Assembly (NCBI GenBank): GCA_016858145.1
Contig: JAEHOE010000142.1
Coordinates: 186,001 to 250,000 of the forward strand
Direction: 5' to 3'
Length of the DNA stretch: 64,000 nucleotides
Source: Edaphochlamys debaryana
Taxonomy: Eukaryota; Chlorophyta; Chlorophyceae; Chlamydomonadales
The notes under the pieces are model-generated. The model was not told the origin of the DNA, did no database searches, and worked only from the letters and a program-made list of their open reading frames with translations. Below are positions 46,934 to 59,400 of the stretch, in pieces. Position numbers and translations under genes: made by a program. How positions within the stretch are numbered: the stretch's first letter is position 1; each line of letters begins with the position of its first letter.

Positions 46934-47497
46934 CAGGGCAGCAGCGCTCGGCGGCAGCGGGAGGATGAGGAGGGACTTGATGCTAATTTAGCCTGTGCTA
47001 ACACAGCATCACGCTGTGGGATCACAGGGATAGCACCCGGGGGGTTGGGGTCGGGGAGGGGAGCTGCGACGAGGGTGAACCCCGGACGCGCCGCGTCGCG
47101 AGGGGATTTCGCGCGGGAACTGTGTTCGTGTCAGGTGGGCGCCACCTGTTAACCGGGGTTGAAACCGGGCCTTGGTGCGGTCAGATTATGTTAGGGAGGC
47201 TGGTTCTTTCAGCAGAGACAAAGGCTGGAAGGTCACGCCAGCTGTGAAGATGTGGCAAGACCGCATTGACGAACTTGCCGCTCGGCAGTGTAACAGACGC
47301 CACACTACCTTGAGAACGCGTCCTACCCGCTCAGTCCAATAAGCAGACCAGCTTGATGCCGGAGCCTCAAGGCCTTGGCTAAGTGAGCGAATTTCCAAAC
47401 CGGGGTGCCGACCAGCACTGTGCCCGATGAAGAGCCCGGCAGATGCTCATATCATCATAGCGAAAGGGCCGACAGGCTCTTGAAGAGAAGTCTACGA

Positions 47498-50400
47498 ATG
47501 CGAGCGGGGCTGCTTTCATGGACTTTCACCGTGTGCCTGTTGCACCGTGCGGTGCTGGCAGCAGTGGAAAGCAGCTGCAGCTTCAGCCTCGCTGGCGATA
47601 GCGGCGTTCTAACAGCCGAGAGCTCGGCGCGCGGGGCATGTAAATGTTCAGGCCCGCCCGACCTCATGGCGACAACGGTGTCCTATGGAGCGGGGACGGC
47701 TCTGGAGACTCTCTGCGACCCCAGTGGCTTCACAGGAGGCGTCACGGGTGAGTACGTTGATGAGCAAAGGGGTGTCACGTGGGGGGTTGGGGGTGTGGGG
47801 GCGTGTGTGTGCGGGGGCGCGAGCGCTGGGGACTGTGGGGAGCAAGTCACGTGACTTCCCGATTGGTAGATGTCTGCGGGGCAGGCTGCACAAGGAACCT
47901 GTGGAACTGCCTGGTTCAGGAGGAGCGCGGAAGGCCATGGGTGAGGCCTACGCCTGGACGCCCGCTCACTCTTGGCGTGTTCAGCCAAGTTGTTGCGCCT
48001 GTTGTGCCGGGCAGGGCGGGGGAGGATCTCGGGAGCCCAGACGGACCTCCCCCTACCCGTCATTAGCTTGACGGCCCACGTGTCTTGCTTTGATGGGGGC
48101 CAACAGTATGGGGTGCAGTCGCCAAGCTGCGACGCACTGCGCATGCGCACGCAGACCGGGCGGGAAGGAGGGGCCTGCCAGGCGCCTCGCCCAGAAGGAG
48201 ATCCCGGAGCGCAGATCCCTGCACCCGGCCCCTCAACCCACCCCACAGGCTCCGGAGTTGCCGCCATATCCGTGAACTCGTTCCAGGATCCGAGCGCGGC
48301 TGGCAGCATCGGCCTCACGGCAACAGGCGGATCTTTGGGGCTCACGTGGGATGGACTGGCGCCGGACGGCAATGGCGGGATCGCGGCGGCGGATCTGGAT
48401 CTCACTCTCACCAATCCGGACGGCCGCCCGCTGTTTCAATACGTACAAGTCGCGGGCCTCGTAATCCGGAACCTGGTCTTCCGCAACTTGGTCACCAACG
48501 GCCCCTTGATCCAGATCGTGGATTGCGCACACGTCTGGATTCAGAACGTGACGTTTGAGAACGTGCGGACGGTCGGCGCGGGGCCGGCGGGGCTCCTGCA
48601 CGCCGTACACAATGCCGTTGCGCCGTTCGACCAACCGCCGTACCTGAATAACGTTACGGTGGTTGGCCTGACGGCGGTCAATGCGTCCACGCTCTCTGAC
48701 CCCGGCTCGCCTGCGGTGCTATTGGATGGGTGCACCACCGCAAGCCTGGAGGTGGGTTCCGGCGGCGTGATGGAGGCGGCGGGCCGGCGGGCCGGCGGGC
48801 GGAGTCGATAGGCTGGGGCGCCGAGGCGACAAGGACTCTGCGGGGCAAGGACGCGCACAACAGTTGGTGCAGGGGGGTGGCGGGGTTGGTCGAGTCAAGG
48901 CTGGGGTGACGGCGCGGGGGTCCCGCCCGCGAGGGGTGGGGGGGGGTGCGGGGGTATGGCGGGCCGTGAACGCGCGACGGAGCCCGGTGTTGTTTCGGGC
49001 CTGGACCTGGAGGCCCCTCCGGGCCGTTTGCTAGCGCGATGTCGTCAACCTTTGTTCTCAGCCCGGGGTGTTGCCGGTCTTCAGCCACCACCGGCCCCCC
49101 TTGCCGCGCTAGCGGACCGCCTGCTAAGATAGACCCGAAAAGCACCGCACACAGCCTTCCTCGTTGACGCTCCTTTGCGGCTGTCCCCTTCCCCGCCTGC
49201 GCGCCCGCAGAACCTCACCTTCATCGACACAGGCCCTGCCGCCGCCGCCCCCGCCGCCTCCCCTGGCGCCGGCGCGCCGCCTTCGTCGCCGGCGGCTCTG
49301 GTGCTGGTGACAGGCAGTACGGACGTCACTGTACGGCGAATCCGCGTGCCGCCGCCCTCGGCCGCAGCGGCGGAGGCGGCCGCAGCCTCGGGCGCTTGGG
49401 GTCTGGGGTCGGCGTCTTGGCTGGTGGTGAAGCAGAGCACCGGCGTGCAGGCGGATGACGTCAGCAATCTGCTTGTGGATCCCGTGGATCCCATGGATGC
49501 CTCTTCGTACGACGGTTGGTCTGCGCCGGCCGGCGGCGCGCTGACAAATGGCGCCGCTGCCGTACAGATGACCGCCTGCATGCCGGACTGCAGCGCAGGC
49601 CGCGTGGTCCTGGCGGGCCTCAGCCTCGACAACGACGCTCGGGCCGTGCTCGTCAATGCCTGCAACGGCTCGAAACTGTACGACGTAACGCTCTCCGGGC
49701 TGAGTGCCGTACGGCTGCCGATGGGCACCGGCGCCCAAGGCGGCGTGAACGCGGCGATCCGGATCCAGGGCAGCCCCAACGCGACCCTGGATCGCATCGC
49801 GCTCCTCAACCACTCGGCGTACGGCAATCTGCACGGCATCCTCGTGTCCTTCAGCCGCGGTTTACAGGCAACGGATATCACTGTGCGCGGTTTCAGCGGC
49901 ACCAAGAACATTACGTCATCGGCGGTGTTCGTACAGCCGGCGCCGGCCACGCTTACGCGATTCGTGTGTACGGACTCCATCTCGGGCTACGGCCCCTGTC
50001 TGTCGGTCATTGACGCAACGGTCGACGTAATCGGCCCGAGCCGGTTTTCGTATAACGCGGCAGTTGTGCGGGCCGGCATGGGCGGCGCAGTTTCCATACA
50101 GCCTGGATCCCAGGCCAGCCCCACAGTCGTCCGCTTCCGAGGCGCCCTCTTTGAGGGCAACACGGCACAGCGCGGCGGAGGTGTGTAGAGGCCAGGGTGG
50201 TCATTGCCTAGGGCTCAGAGGGCACCTCGGAGGTTTTGGTGGGCGTACGACCTGGGACTGTGGGTAAGGGGCGGTACATACGTGTAGGACTGTCTTTTGG
50301 CAGTCTCACGCCTCGCGCCCATCCACACCTGTGGCCCCCTCCCCCACTGACCCCTCCCCCTGCCCCTCAGCTATCGGCATGAGCCCCGATACCAACAACA

Positions 50401-53400
50401 CACTGCGGAACGGATCCGCCGTTCTCTTCGTCAACCCGACTGTCGTACTGGAGCTCTACGACAGCATCTTCACGGGCAACTCCGCGCAGGTACCGTTGCC
50501 TCGGCGCGGCAGGCCTCTACTGCCGCGCTCAGCTCGTATATCTCCAGCCCCACCCCTCCCTCACCTATGTGCCTACGGCTGATGCAAGCAGCCCAAAACA
50601 CATGCGCAGCTACGCCCCCTGCTCCCTCCTCTCTCGCCTCGTAACCGCCCGCCCCCCTCCTCCCAAACCTCCCCTCAGCACCCGCCCCTGGCCTACAACC
50701 CCGACGTGAAGGCCTTCGGCGCCGCAGACTTCGTCCGCGGCGGTGACGTGTTCGCCTCGGGCCCCGCGCACGTGCGCGCCGTCAACTGCAGCTTCACGGG
50801 CAGCGTGGCGGAGGAGGGGGGCTCCGCGGTGGGCGGAGAGGGCGACGGCGGCTCAATCTTCCTCTACCAGGTGCGTGGGCTGGGGCGGGGGGCCGCCGGG
50901 GCGGAGGGGGCCCGGTGCAAGGGGCACAGGCCAGGGGGCTCGGGCTTCCGGGTTTACGGGCGGCGGAGGGGCCGTACCGTACCTATTGTGAGGGCGGCGC
51001 TCCGTTTCCACATGCCTACAATCTACGTCTTCACCCGAGCGACGTCCGTTCAAGCCCCTCGCAAACCGCCCTCACGCCCCCCACTCACGCTCCCACAGGC
51101 CAGTGCCTGGCTCTCAGACTGCACCTTCACCAACTGCACCACCGGCACACGGGGCGGCGCAGTTTACACAGAGGTGGGTAGGCCATGCTGGGAATCGGTA
51201 GGGGGACTCGCAGAGGACTTGAAGATACTGGTCTGGCCGGTTCCCTGTCTTACACCCCTCAGCGCTCTGCACCTCGCCAGTCTCTCGCCCTTGCGCCTCA
51301 TGTCCTCTCCTCCACCTTTCCACCCTTCCACCCTTCCACCATCCCCTCCCCCCCGCCCCCAGCCCCTCGCCAGGGGCCGCTGCGCCCTGGCCCCCGCCGC
51401 CTGCGCCCTCACCCTCGACCGCTGCGCCTTCGAGGGCTGCGCAGCCAACGAGGGCGGAGCTCTGGCCCTGGTCCTGGCCAAGGGGGCGACGGCGCCCATT
51501 GCCGCCACTGGGTCCGCGTTCAGACGCAACTCGGCGCGGACGGCGGGGGCGGCCATTGCCATGCTGGGGAACTGCATGGTGGGTGCCAAGGGATGGTTCT
51601 GGGAACGGGGGATGAATAGGGGGATGAAGCCCTGGGAGATAGGATGGTGGAGGGGAGGACGCGTCGGGGAGAAGGGCACTGTGCGAGGCAGAGCGAACAA
51701 AGGCGAGGTGGCTAGGGCCCCGAACTTCCTGACTCACACCCGCCACCCTCACATTGCCTCGCTCAACCCCTTGCTAACCTCCCCCCGCCCCCCGTTCTAC
51801 CTTCCCCCCGCCCCCCCCGCCCCTGCAGCCCTACACAGACCCGTCCTGCCGCGCGCCCCTAGTTCGGGACCCCGCGGCCGCCTCCCTGCAGCTCATAGAC
51901 GTCACCTTTGAGGCCAACACCGCCCCCCAGGCGGGAGCCATCCTCTTCATATACAACAACGCACAGGTGGGGCTTGGGGCCGGGGAAGAGGCAGGGGCCG
52001 GGGGAGGGCACGCGTAAGTCACCAGCGCGGCGCGTGCTCTCCAGGCATCCTTGGCGGTGCTCCCATTGCCGTGCCGACTCGGACCCATTCCGACTGCTGT
52101 CGCCCTTTTCATCTTTCCTACTTTCCCCCCTCCTCACCCCACTCCCCCAGGGCCTCAACCTGACCTCCTGCCGCTTCCTGCGCAACAACGCCAGCGAGGC
52201 AGGGGGTGAGGCGGACAGGAGGGAGGGGCCGAAAGGGATGGAACGAGGGGGCCGAGTATGTGTCCGGGGCGGGGCTTAGGCCTGCCCTAAGCTTTCCCAG
52301 CCTCTCTCACGTCCACCCTGTGCCTAGCGCTTACGTGATAACCAATGTGCTCTCGAAACGTTGTGCGTGTCATGGCAACCTCCCCCGCCCCCGCCCCCGC
52401 CCCCGCCCCCGCCCCCGCGCCCCCGCGCCCCATGTGCGCCGCCCCAGCCGTCTACGCGCGCGGCGTGCCCTGGGTGGAGGTGCGCCATTGCCTGTTCGCT
52501 GCCAACACCGCCACCCTCATCTCCGCGCTCAGCCTCATGTCGATGCACACGCGCGCGCTCGTGCACAACTCCACCTTCCGCGCCAACTCCGCCGACCGCG
52601 GCAACGCCAACACGGGATCGGCCATCATGGCCGCCGAGTACGACGGCACCACGCAGGTGCGCTGTGCTGTACGGCATGTGCGTGTGTTGTGCGGCCGGTG
52701 TACGACCGTAGTAGTAGCGTGTCACAGTACGACCGGGAATGTGATGCGCCCGGTCCAAGCCGGTGGTGTTTTGGTGATAATCTCAGCTTTTAACTCTCAG
52801 CTTCGTAAGGCCGCTGTACGACTGGTGTGGTGGGCAGGGGAGTGTGATGCGCCCGGTTGAAGGTTTTGATATTTGGTACATGAGTACCCATGCGTTTCAG
52901 CCCTCAACCGGTTTTGTCCCGCTCGCCTCCCTTGGCTAGGACGGAGACATCCTGGGCCCTCTGTTCCTCATGACCCTCACCAACTCCACATTCGAGGTAC
53001 GTGCGTGCGTGCTTGAGTGCGTGCGTGCATTTGCCCGAGGGGACAGCGGGCCTGCCTTCGCGTATGACAGGTAGGAAGTGCAGAATCAAAACAATGCGAC
53101 CATTGATCGCCCGCTCTCGCGCCCCTCCTCCCCATCCCGCCTCCCCCTCGACCCGGTCCCTCGATCCCCCACCTCCCCAGGACAACCGCTCAAGCTCCGA
53201 GGCGGGCGGCGTAACGCTTACACGCTGCGACGCAATCATCGAGGTGGGCCGCGCCGCACGCCCGCCTCCCTTGTTGACGGAGCTCATAGACTCCCACCTG
53301 AGACCCACCTGCCCGCTCCGCTCATGCCGCATGCGCCGCGCACGCCCCACGCATCGAACCAGCCTAACCTCGCCATCCCCGAAGTTCCTACAACCACACC

Positions 53401-56400
53401 CACTCCACCCCCACCCCACCCCACCCCACCCCACGCCCGCCCCACGCCCGCCCCACCCTCCCACATCCCACCCTCCCACACACACCCCAGGACGTCCTCT
53501 TCTCCAACAACAGCGCCGTGCGCCAGGGCGGGGCGCTGTACCTGGAGGCGGACGTGGGGGGGCAGCTGGTGGCCATCATGGCGGGGCTGCCCAAGCGGGT
53601 GCGCGGGTGGAGGAGGTTGGTTGCCTTCGAATACCGGTATGAGTGTTAGGTAACGAGGAAGCTGTAAGCAAGCGGAAAGCCCGGCGAGACTCCGAAGTGC
53701 CGGCATGAGTGTGTGTGTAACTCACAGCAAAGTGCTTTTCTCAGCATGGCAGTGTTATCTGTGATGCGTTCTGCGGGCCTTGACTGCCTTGTCGCACCCA
53801 TGCCGATCCTCCCAATGCTACCCCCCCACCCCCACCACCCCGCTCCGCAAGGTCACCACCGCCCGCATGCGCCGCGTGGCCTTCCGGGGTAACTCCGCGG
53901 GGGTGCACGGGGGCGCCATGCTGCTGTCGGGCTGGAACCTGGACATGCAGGTACGGCAGTACGGCAGTACGGCAGTGTTGTGCGGTGTGTACGGCAATAA
54001 CGTGCGTGAGGGTGTGAGGGAGCCGTGGGTTCACGGCCCCATCTTGGCTGGAATGGCGGGTGGACTCACGCATGGGTCCTTGGTCGCAATCGTCCCTCGG
54101 GTTCATGTTCCTCGCGCCATTTCACACCACGACACACACTGCACAGGACGTGTCGTTCCTCGACAACCGCGCCAACACCTTCCCCGCGGGGGGCAACGAC
54201 AACGCCGGCGGGGCGCTGTTCGCCACGGGCTGCCCGGGTGTGGTGGCCATGCGAGATGTGAGGCGGGGGAACGGGGGGGTGGAAAGTGGAGGCTGGGGGA
54301 GCAGGGAAAGGGAGGCTGCGGCACGAACGGAGGGGAGCAGTTTGGGGGTTGCCCGGGTGGCTGGACGAAGGGGTTTGCGTCGGCAGCTGGGCGGTTTGGG
54401 TTTCAGGCGGGAGAGCGTGGTGGGGTGCATGCGGGAGCAAAGCGTTCCCACGTTTCCCTCCCGCCTCGTTCCCACAACGCCGGCGGCGGACCTACTCCCC
54501 TCGTTCTTCCCCCGATGCCCTCCTGTCCCTCCGTACGCTCACCTCCCTCCGACCCAGATCACCTTTGCCGGCAATGCCGCCTACCGCGGCGGCGCCCTGG
54601 CGGCCGAGCTGTGCAACATAACTCTCGCCAACGCCACCTTTGCGCACAACACGGCGCGGGGCGACGCGGTAAGGCGTGGGCCGGGGCGGCACGGCTGGGA
54701 GAAGGGGAGGCGGAGGGGGCAGGGAGGTCAAGCAGCAAAACCACCATGCTCGGATGGGCCAGAGGTGGACAGGAGGAGGGGAGGCGGATGGGGCAGGGAG
54801 CCCCGCTGTGGCAGGGGAGCGCCGGCTTCCAAATTCTGCCCTTCAATCCTCCGCCCTTTAGCCCTCGCCTGGGGCCCCTTCCGCTTACCGCCGCACTTCC
54901 CCCTCGTACGTCCCTCCCCACAGGGTGCCCTGCTCTTCACTGGCTTCGACTCGTTCGACTTCACACCCAACTCCACGGCCTTTGTGCTGTCCCTCACCAA
55001 CGCCAGCTTCGTTGGCAACAGCGCTTCGGGCGTGGGCGGCGCAATCAAGGTGGGGGGGCGCCACTGAGGAGACGGAGGGGCGGGCGTGGGGGCGGGAGGA
55101 CTGATGGAGAGGGAGGGGCACGTGTGCAGAGCGGCGGAGACCTGCAGATGGGCTTCGCACTGTGTTGCGGGGATGGTCGGCGCTGCTGGCAGGGTGCTCA
55201 ACAACTGCGGTCAGTGAAGCCCCTGCCTTCCCGCCGCCTCCTGCCTAACCTCCCCCGCCATGTACCTTCCCTTACGCCTCCCTCCCTCCCTCCCTCCCCG
55301 CCACTCATCGGATAGGCCTACTGGGCGGTGCTGCGGGTGGCGGACTCTTCGTTCGCGGACAACAGCGCGTCCGTGTACGGAGGGGCGGCGTACCTGGAGG
55401 TGGGCGGGGCAGGGGACCCAGCGAGTGCCCCTTGTTTGCTGTCATTCCGGACTCCCTGGGAGAGCAACCGTCGCGGCTGCGTCTGTGTGCAAAATGTAGA
55501 CCTGCTCGGCCTGACAGCTCGGCTGGGCCCCGTCGCCCCGACCCCACCCTCCAGATTGTGCCCCCCATGCCGGGACTGGACACGGGCGAACTTCAGGACA
55601 CGGGCGCACGGGTGAGCGGTTGGGCTGGGCCCCGAGGGGCCTACATCAGGTGCTGGCTTGGCCCTGCTGGCATCGCTGCTATGCCCGGTACGGCACGCCG
55701 TGTCGTCCCTCCGTCTCATGTGTTATCGGGCCACTGCTTGGCCCTGCTGGCGTCGCTAGCGCTGGGCCTGGTCTAGCACGACTTGTTGTAACGCTAAGGA
55801 GGTGCTCACTGCGGGACCTGTGCCCCCCTCTGCCGTACTGCCGTATACCCAGGGTGTGTTTGAGCGCTGCACCTTGGACAACAACACCGTCAGCGACAGC
55901 GGCGGCGCGATCTACCACTTCAAATCTGCCGTACAGCTGTACGACTGTGACCTGTCGTACAATACGGCCGAGAGCAGCTTCACGAGCGACAGCTGGTCCA
56001 ACAGCGGCGGCGCGATCTTCGCCCGCGGCTGTACCGCGCCCTTTGTCGTACAGTCCAGCCGGCTGCTTAGTAATGCGGCCAGCGGTCGCGGCGGCGCGGC
56101 GGCGGTCGTGTCGTGCGCTGTGCAGTTGGTGGATTCGCAGCTCGCCGGCAACACGGCCACCGCATCGGGCGGGGCCATCGCTGCAGGACACCAGGCAACG
56201 CGAGTCATGCCCGAGGTGTGCTGTGCTGCTGTGCTGCTGGATGGGGGCCCGGGGTGGGCGACCTAGCCCACAGAGACTGAGGCAGACGTGTCGACTGGTA
56301 GCACCTCTTCCCTGTGTGTCCTGCCTCACCTCATCCCCGCCCCCGCCGGCGCAGGGCCCGGCCCTCACGCTCCTCCGCTGCAACCTGACCGCCAACGCCG

Positions 56401-59400
56401 CCCTGGGGGAGGACGGCGGCTCCATCTACACTGCCCTGGTACCGCTCAACCTCACACACGTGGCCATCGCCAACAGCACCGCCCTGCAGGTGCGCCCACA
56501 GCTCCGCACACATCCCGCTTCGCCACCGCAGCAGTGCCTGTGTCCGGGCAATGCTAATCCAACCTACCGTTGCCTCGCCTGCTCACTTCCTCTTGCCCTT
56601 GTCTGCATCTACAACAACTCACTCCCGCCCGTTCGTCCACCTCAGGCGGGCGGGGCAGTCCACGCCAGCGGCGCACGGTCCCTGGTGCTGCTGGGGTCTA
56701 GACTGTACGGCAACGAGGCGGGCGACTCGGGCGGCGGGCTGCAGGCGGAGAACTGCGCCTGGGTGCAGGTGCGGTACGGTACCGCCGGTGCATGCCGTTG
56801 TGGGGCCGGGTCATGGGTCCCGGGAAGCTTTCTCGCCGAGCTTCCTGCCGGACGCACTAATCGCACCGAGGCCCGGTCTATATTTCTCTGCCCGCAGGTC
56901 GAGTCGAGCTCGTTTGAGTCCAACACCGCCGCAGCCACCGGCGGAGGTCTGACGGCCCTTGACTCATCGGTGAGAGAGCCTCGGGATGCTTCAGGCCTCC
57001 CAGTTGGCCCTAGGCCTCCCAGAGCCTAGCTGCCCCCACGCGTCGACAGCCGTCGCAGTCTCCCGCATTCTCCTGACTCCTGGCGCCATTCCTCCCTAAC
57101 TCCCATGGAGTCCGCCTGGGGCCGCTTCCGTGTACCGGTGCGCCCTCCTTCCTCCCAAACCGTTATACTGAAGCGCGTGCCCGTCGGCTGACATGTACTG
57201 CTCACGTGAACCCACGACCCCTCCTGTCCCCGTCCCCAGTGCGTGTTTCTCTCGGATGTGGTCCTGTCCGCCAACTCGGCATCCATGGGAGGTGGAGCGC
57301 TCATCGCCTCCCCCGCCGCCGCCGCCGCCACCTTCTCGCACGCCGCCACGGCAGCTGCCAGCATCACTTCTGACGGCGGCAGAAGTGCCACCTCGGCTGC
57401 TGCTGCTGCCTCCGCTGCTGCCGCGGCGGCGGGTGGATGCGGGGCCGCGCTGGAGCAGCGCTTTGGGGCTGGATGGGCACAGGCGGCATTGACGCCGGCG
57501 GCTCAGCAGATTTACACGGAGCAGGTCAGCGCTGCAAATAGTTCCATGCTTACGTGCACTTGTAAAGCAAGCACACATCCACTCGTTTGCAATCTGCAAG
57601 TGAAGCTCTTGCGCCCTACCCCCAACCCCATCACCCCCACAGGCCGACTCCCTCTCCCTGCTCGCCGCCGGCCTGACCGCCGCCGCCAACACCGCCACCG
57701 GCGGCGCGGGCGGCGGCGGCCTGCTCCTGTCCACCCCCCGGGGGGCGGCACTGCTGGACCGACTGGCGGCAAGCGGCAACGCCGCGACCCAGGGGTCGGG
57801 CGGGGGCCTGGCCCTGACCGACTCGCGGCTGCCGCGGGGCGCGGCGCTGTTCGTGGCGTCCAGCGTGCTGGGGGGAAACGCGGCGGCGGGCGGCGGGGGC
57901 GCGCTGGCGTTGGATGGGTCGCGGACGCACCAGCAGGTGGGGGGGATGGGGGGGGTGGGGGCTGCGGGTGGGGGGCTGCGGGTGGGTTCCGGGTAGCTGG
58001 GGAGCAGGAACGGCGCGTGCGGAGAGTTAGGGCCCGCGGAGATGCGTATGCCGTTTTCCATGCCGGGGTTTGAGCGCTTGCGGGTGCGCGCAGCTCTAGT
58101 CCCTACTGCAGTCGGTTTGGGTGTAAGAGGAGCCCTTGGCGGAAAGGCGACGCGCACTTCATCCGGGTGCTCAACCTCTCGTACCATGCCGTACACCCCA
58201 CTGCGCCCGACCCCTCAGGCCGTCCTGCTCAACACCACCCTCTCCCGCAACGTCGCGGCCCGCGGCGGCGCTGTGTCACTGCTCGGCAATGCCTCCCTGG
58301 CGCTCGCCCGCTGCTCCCTGGTGGGCAACGCGGCGCGTCCCGCCCGCGGCGGCCTGGCGGCGGCGGCGGGGGCGGGGGCGGGCAGCGGCGGCGCGTTGCA
58401 CGCACAGCGGTGCAACTGGCTCGTGGTGAGGCCCTCGAGGGTTAGGGGGTTGAGGGTGGGGTTCACATGTAGAAAAGGACGGGAAGAAAAGAACAGGGAC
58501 AACGGTGACGGGGTCGTGGGACAGGATGACGGGAGGATCTGGCGCTGGAGGGTGCGGTAAGGCCCCGGCGGATCTTGAGCTGGCTTTTGGGGGGAGAGGG
58601 GGGTTGGCATGGGGGACATGGAAGACGGTGACGGGGCCGCCGTGGGATAGAAGGCCGGGCCGTGCGGGAAGGCGCCGGCGTACCGGTATTTTGGGCTAGG
58701 CGGTGGATACCGGTGCAGGGTATCAAGTCTATTCATTCACACACTTACCGGTTCCCCTGCCATGCTCCCCTCTCTGCAGCTCAATGCGACCAACGTCACC
58801 AGCTCTGCGGCCGAGTCGGGCCCCGGTGGGGGCGTGTACACACAGGGCTGTGGCGCCGTCCTCCTCCAGGACAGGTACGTGATCCAGCTCGGTTTCAGAA
58901 GGTACCGCAAATCCAGCTTGATGTGGGTCGGGTTTGGGGTTCCCGTATCTTGTACGGAGGCCGCGCTGTGTTGCATTCTCGAATCCCGCTCCCTCGCCGT
59001 ACCCACGCCGCAGCCACCTTGCAAACAACACCGCATTCGGCGGCTCCGGCGGAGGTGCTTACGTAATGGCCTCTACGGCATTCAGCGACCCCGCCGGACT
59101 GGTGGTCGTGTCGGGCGGGTCCATGACTAATAACAACGCAACCGACACGGCCGCGGGCGCCGGCGCCGGGGCCCCCGCGAGCGGGGGCGGTGTGGAGGGC
59201 GACGGGAGCCTGCCCATCGGCTCCGGAGGTGCGTGCGGGCTAGTCATCGAACGGACATTGCTTCCGGACCGCTCAGGACTGGTTCGAACTGTCCGGACCG
59301 GATTGCTGGGTGGCTGGCTTCCTTGACATTTCTTCTTCTACACTACATGGGGGGTCCGGGTTGCGGTAAAGCCACCCTTGCACCCCTCTCCTTAAAAGCC

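Larger units (their letters stand above)
44788..47497. other. intergenic region with homopolymer tracts, no supported gene
   Basis: It holds the 3' UTR of the Cys-repeat gene (TGTAA at 45118-45122), a T-rich patch near 45167-45183, a run of 22 G at 46912-46933, and the upstream region of the gene starting at 47498. Open frames of up to 302 codons occur but show no family motif or splice partners. Confidence 0.4.

Noticed and set aside
46244..47152. 302-codon plus-strand open frame crossing the poly-G run
   Set aside because: It reads through a 22-G homopolymer, has no recognisable domain, and ends before the signal-peptide exon of the next gene.
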